Positions 61,460 to 64,000 of a stretch of 64,000 nt of DNA are shown one piece after another. The notes below the pieces were generated by a model. The model was not told where the DNA came from. It did not search any database and worked only from the letters and a program-made list of their open reading frames with translations. Location: contig JARLHI010000075.1 in NCBI GenBank assembly GCA_031292355.1, forward strand, positions 186,001-250,000, read 5' to 3'. This DNA comes from Candidatus Obscuribacterales bacterium. Lineage in GTDB: Bacteria > Cyanobacteriota > Vampirovibrionia > Obscuribacterales > Obscuribacteraceae. Position 1 is the first letter of the stretch. Each line of letters starts with the position of its first letter. The position numbers and the translations under genes are program-made.

Positions 61460-62785
61460 CTATTTATGCACTTCGTTATGCTGAATAACCTTCGCATACC
61501 AGTAACCGCTGTCTTTGATGTAACGTTTCTGGGTTTCAAAATCCACGTAAATCAAACCAAATCGCTTGGAAAAGCCATGCTGCCATTCGAAATTATCAAT
61601 CAAGCTCCAGGCGAAGTAGCCACGAACATGCACGCCGTCGAGCATCGCTCTTCGAATTGAAATAAGATGGTCTTGCATGTATTTGATTCGTCGTGCATCA
61701 TGAACCTGACCTTCAAGAGTTAACTGATCGGTTACCGCGCAACCATTTTCAGTGATGAAAATCGGCGGCAGATTATAATCTTTATTCAGTTTCATCAATA
61801 GTCGATAAAGGGCAGGAGATTGCACTTCCCAACCCATATCGGTATATTCAGAGCCAGGCACTTTGTTGACGAAACCTTTGGAGCCAAGAACCGTGCGAGT
61901 ATAGTAATTTAAGCCGAGAAAATCGATCGACTGGCTAATCAACGCGAGATCGTTCGGCAAAACTGGAATCAAGTCATGACCGAATAAATCATAGACCTTG
62001 GGTGGATAAGCGGCTCCAAATAGAGGATCTAAAAACCACCGTCCACTCTTGTTCCATTCGTCGTCAGCGGCTTTTATATCTGCCGGTGAGTCAGTTGCTG
62101 CCTCAACAGGATTAACGCTCAAGGAGATGCCGACATTAGCCGATGAATTAGTCGCTCGAATAGCTTGGGTGGCAAGTCCATGACCAACGAGTAAATGATG
62201 ACCGACATGCAATGCCGTTTTAATATCGCGTACTCCAGGCGCGTGCTCGCCAGTAACATTGCCAATACTTGCCACCACCCACGGTTCGTTGATTGTAATC
62301 CAGTTTTTGACCCGGTCACCAAAACGTCTCGACAAGGCGGCTGCATAATCGGCGAAATAGCCCGCTGTGTCGCGATTAACCCAACCGCCTTTATCTTGCA
62401 AAGACTGTGGTAGGTCCCAATGATAAAGAGTGATGTAAGGATCGATACCTTTTTCGAGCAGCGACTCAACTAGGCGGTCGTAATAGTCTAGCCCCGCCAG
62501 ATTGATTTTGCCGTGACCGATAGGATAAATGCGAGGCCATGAAACTGAAAAGCGATAAGCTTTGCAATTCAATTGTTTGGCTAACTGAAAGTCGGCCTCG
62601 TATAGGTTGTAGTGATCGCAGGCGATATCACCGTTTTCGCCAGTAAGAATTTTGCCAGGAGCGTGAGAAAACGTATCCCAAATTGACTGTCCCTTGCCGT
62701 CAACTTTTGCTGCACCTTCAATTTGATAAGAAGATGTTGCAGCCCCCCAAACAAAGCCACGAGGAAAAACAAGGTTTTCAGTCAT
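61460..62785 (-). CDS. Beta-glucosidase (GH1)
   Basis: 441 aa, standard for bacterial GH1. Acid/base Glu167 lies in WITINEPW and the nucleophile Glu346 in IFITENGCA. Other family marks: GFVWGAATSSYQIEGA, RFSVSWPRIYP, TLYHWDLPQSLQDKGGW, DFLGLNYYTR, and the C-terminal GYFAWSLIDNFEWQHGFSKRFGLIYVDF. No signal peptide, so it hydrolyses imported beta-glucosides such as cellobiose in the cytoplasm. Its start overlaps the end of rsgA by 8 bases on the same strand, so the two are probably co-transcribed, although their roles are unrelated. Confidence 0.95.
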   Translation of the reverse strand: MTENLVFPRGFVWGAATSSYQIEGAAKVDGKGQSIWDTFSHAPGKILTGENGDIACDHYNLYEADFQLAKQLNCKAYRFSVSWPRIYPIGHGKINLAGLDYYDRLVESLLEKGIDPYITLYHWDLPQSLQDKGGWVNRDTAGYFADYAAALSRRFGDRVKNWITINEPWVVASIGNVTGEHAPGVRDIKTALHVGHHLLVGHGLATQAIRATNSSANVGISLSVNPVEAATDSPADIKAADDEWNKSGRWFLDPLFGAAYPPKVYDLFGHDLIPVLPNDLALISQSIDFLGLNYYTRTVLGSKGFVNKVPGSEYTDMGWEVQSPALYRLLMKLNKDYNLPPIFITENGCAVTDQLTLEGQVHDARRIKYMQDHLISIRRAMLDGVHVRGYFAWSLIDNFEWQHGFSKRFGLIYVDFETQKRYIKDSGYWYAKVIQHNEVHK

Positions 62786-64000
62786 TTTTCAGATTTCCTT
62801 CCGCAGATCCAGTTTCCAAGTTTCGTCTGGCAAGACGATCCTTATATGTGTTCTTTTTGCGAGGCGCTTGTTCAATTATTTCTTCTGCTGGTGCAGGCAA
62901 TCCAAGCGTTTTATTGAGATTGCGGTCTTGCCGCGCGTCTTGATCTAATTGATGGCGGCTGTGAAGGTCAACGGCACTATCTTCAATTATTTGAGCGCGC
63001 ACAGCCGATTGCCGTTCATCTTGTGATACTAAACCTGCGTCATCACCTTCGGTGTCATCGAGCTGCTCGAAGTCGTCGAGATCTTCATCAAGATCGTCAA
63101 GATCTTCAAGCTCGTCATCATCTTCTGTTTCTATCAGCTGATTGTCTCTGCGTCTTGATGTAGCGCGATCCTTGCTGGTGAGCTTGATGATTTGCTTTGT
63201 CTTTTTGGCAGCCACCACTGTTTTGACGTTGGCTTCCACTTTTTGCGAAGTATCCTTGCGCAGCTTATATTCCGCCTGAGCATCGGCGACAATGGCGCAG
63301 TAACTTTCAAAACGACCAGGCGAAATTTGGGAGATGTTTTTCAGGACGTGGCAGCCAATTTCGCCCAGATGAAGACAATTGAGAAATTTGCAGTCATGAG
63401 CCAGCTCCAAAATTTCGGGAAACTGCCAGACGACTTCGGCAGGTTCTGGATGCTTCAATTCAAGAATATTGAATCCTGGTGTGTCAGCCACCCAAGAATC
63501 GAGACCTTCGCCCAAACCAAAGTACTTTTCGAGCGTTCCTATATTGTAGAGCTCGCTATGTGTGGTTGTGTGTCGACCGACGCCAGTGTCGTTTTCCATG
63601 ATCCCCGTGCGCAAATTGAAGCCAGGCACGAGAGAATTGAGCAGGCTGGACTTACCAACACCTGATGGCCCAGCCATTACAGAGACTTTTCCCCGCATCA
63701 TTTTGACCAGGTTCTCAAGACCATCTTGAGTCTTTGCACTAACAAAAGTAACGAAGTATCCAAGGGGTTCATAAATACTTCTTAAAGCAGTTAACCTCTC
63801 GGCTGAGGCTAAATCACATTTATTGAACACCAGTACAGGCGGGATGGAGCCTAGTTCTAACAGGAAGTGAACCAAGTAGCGATCGCACACTAAAGGGCTC
63901 CATTCGGGCTGATGGACGGCCTGTACAATGATTGCCTGATCTACGTTCGCCACAGGCGGACGACTGAGGAGGTTGCGTCGGTCCAATCTGACGCTGATCA
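62778..64000 (-). CDS. rsgA: Ribosome small-subunit-dependent GTPase RsgA, 5' end beyond window, long acidic tail
   Basis: The reading frame is open to the window edge, so the N-terminal OB-fold is only partly present. Circularly permuted GTPase order is clear: NLLSRPPVANVDQAIIV, G4 in VFNKCDLAS, G1 in VMAGPSGVGKSSLLNSL, G2-like GVGRHTTTHSELY, G3 in VADTPGFN. A zinc motif follows: Cys, Cys, His and Cys in CKFLNCLHLGEIGCHV. RsgA helps late 30S maturation. Beyond the normal end there is an extra tail of about 150 residues with an Asp/Glu/Leu stretch (ETEDDDELEDLDDLDEDLDD) and then a basic end. The tail's role is unknown. Downstream the frame overlaps the bglA-type gene by 8 bases. Confidence 0.93.
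   Translation of the reverse strand, partial: ISVRLDRRNLLSRPPVANVDQAIIVQAVHQPEWSPLVCDRYLVHFLLELGSIPPVLVFNKCDLASAERLTALRSIYEPLGYFVTFVSAKTQDGLENLVKMMRGKVSVMAGPSGVGKSSLLNSLVPGFNLRTGIMENDTGVGRHTTTHSELYNIGTLEKYFGLGEGLDSWVADTPGFNILELKHPEPAEVVWQFPEILELAHDCKFLNCLHLGEIGCHVLKNISQISPGRFESYCAIVADAQAEYKLRKDTSQKVEANVKTVVAAKKTKQIIKLTSKDRATSRRRDNQLIETEDDDELEDLDDLDEDLDDFEQLDDTEGDDAGLVSQDERQSAVRAQIIEDSAVDLHSRHQLDQDARQDRNLNKTLGLPAPAEEIIEQAPRKKNTYKDRLARRNLETGSAEGNLKND

Noticed and set aside
1..64000. tRNA, rRNA, CRISPR, prophage or insertion sequence
   Set aside because: No cloverleaf-like sequence with a GTTCRA loop, no repeat-spacer array, no transposase or integrase motif was seen in the intergenic stretches or among the genes.

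Overview
This is a gene-dense chromosomal segment of a free-living, non-photosynthetic, diderm-type bacterium. The gene content suggests a deep cyanobacterial relative of the Melainabacteria/Obscuribacterales type. That assignment is inference from style and was not tested by a search: a MurE carrying the DAP-type DNPR motif, cyanobacterial-looking bL21 and bL27, many exported low-complexity proteins, many TPR proteins, an exported LExxVFG repeat shared by three proteins, and no photosynthesis genes. TTG start codons are frequent, several of them backed by a good Shine-Dalgarno or by a TTGA start/stop overlap. I see no tRNA, rRNA, insertion sequence, prophage or CRISPR array.

Left part (1-24,540). 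The window opens inside an exported prolyl oligopeptidase. Next comes a four-gene plus-strand cassette (514-5588): a spermidine-synthase-like fusion protein, a FemAB-type transferase and two proteins sharing an unnamed domain. After a DUF1254/DUF1214 protein come hemL with a thioredoxin-like protein and a 2-Cys peroxiredoxin. A plus-strand block follows: rplU-rpmA behind a structured leader, murE, a polysaccharide deacetylase, a PlsC-like acyltransferase and a flavoprotein. On the minus strand lie a membrane TPR protein, a TPR-mqnD pair (menaquinone by the futalosine route) and a translationally coupled pair of putative metalloproteases.

Middle part (24,540-46,060). An LCP-family wall-polymer ligase is followed by a minus-strand operon of two helical-repeat proteins and a radical SAM enzyme. 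Central metabolism comes next: GTP-type PEP carboxykinase, a two-gene 2-oxoacid:ferredoxin oxidoreductase, and complex I subunits nuoL and nuoM transcribed divergently. Exported vWA and CAP proteins, pgeF with an SDR, and an exported glycine-zipper protein complete the block.

Right part (46,060-64,000). This holds an exported TPR-CHAT protein with a degenerate catalytic dyad, glpD, a 2-hydroxyacid dehydrogenase, a DMT exporter, a DUF6932-like gene interrupted by a -1 frameshift at a T TTA AAG heptamer, an LExxVFG repeat protein, an SGNH-like membrane protein, an alcohol dehydrogenase with a thioesterase, a receiver-HTH-Ser/Thr kinase fusion, an exported nuclease, a GH1 beta-glucosidase and an rsgA with a long acidic tail that runs off the window.

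Together the genes point to a respiratory heterotroph (complex I, menaquinone, ferredoxin-linked 2-oxoacid oxidation, PEPCK, glycerol-3-phosphate oxidation) with heavy investment in envelope and exported proteins. The best candidates for undescribed biology are the 514-5588 cassette, the helical-repeat/radical SAM operon (26308-29040), the LExxVFG family, the REC-HTH-kinase fusion and the frameshifted DUF6932 gene.
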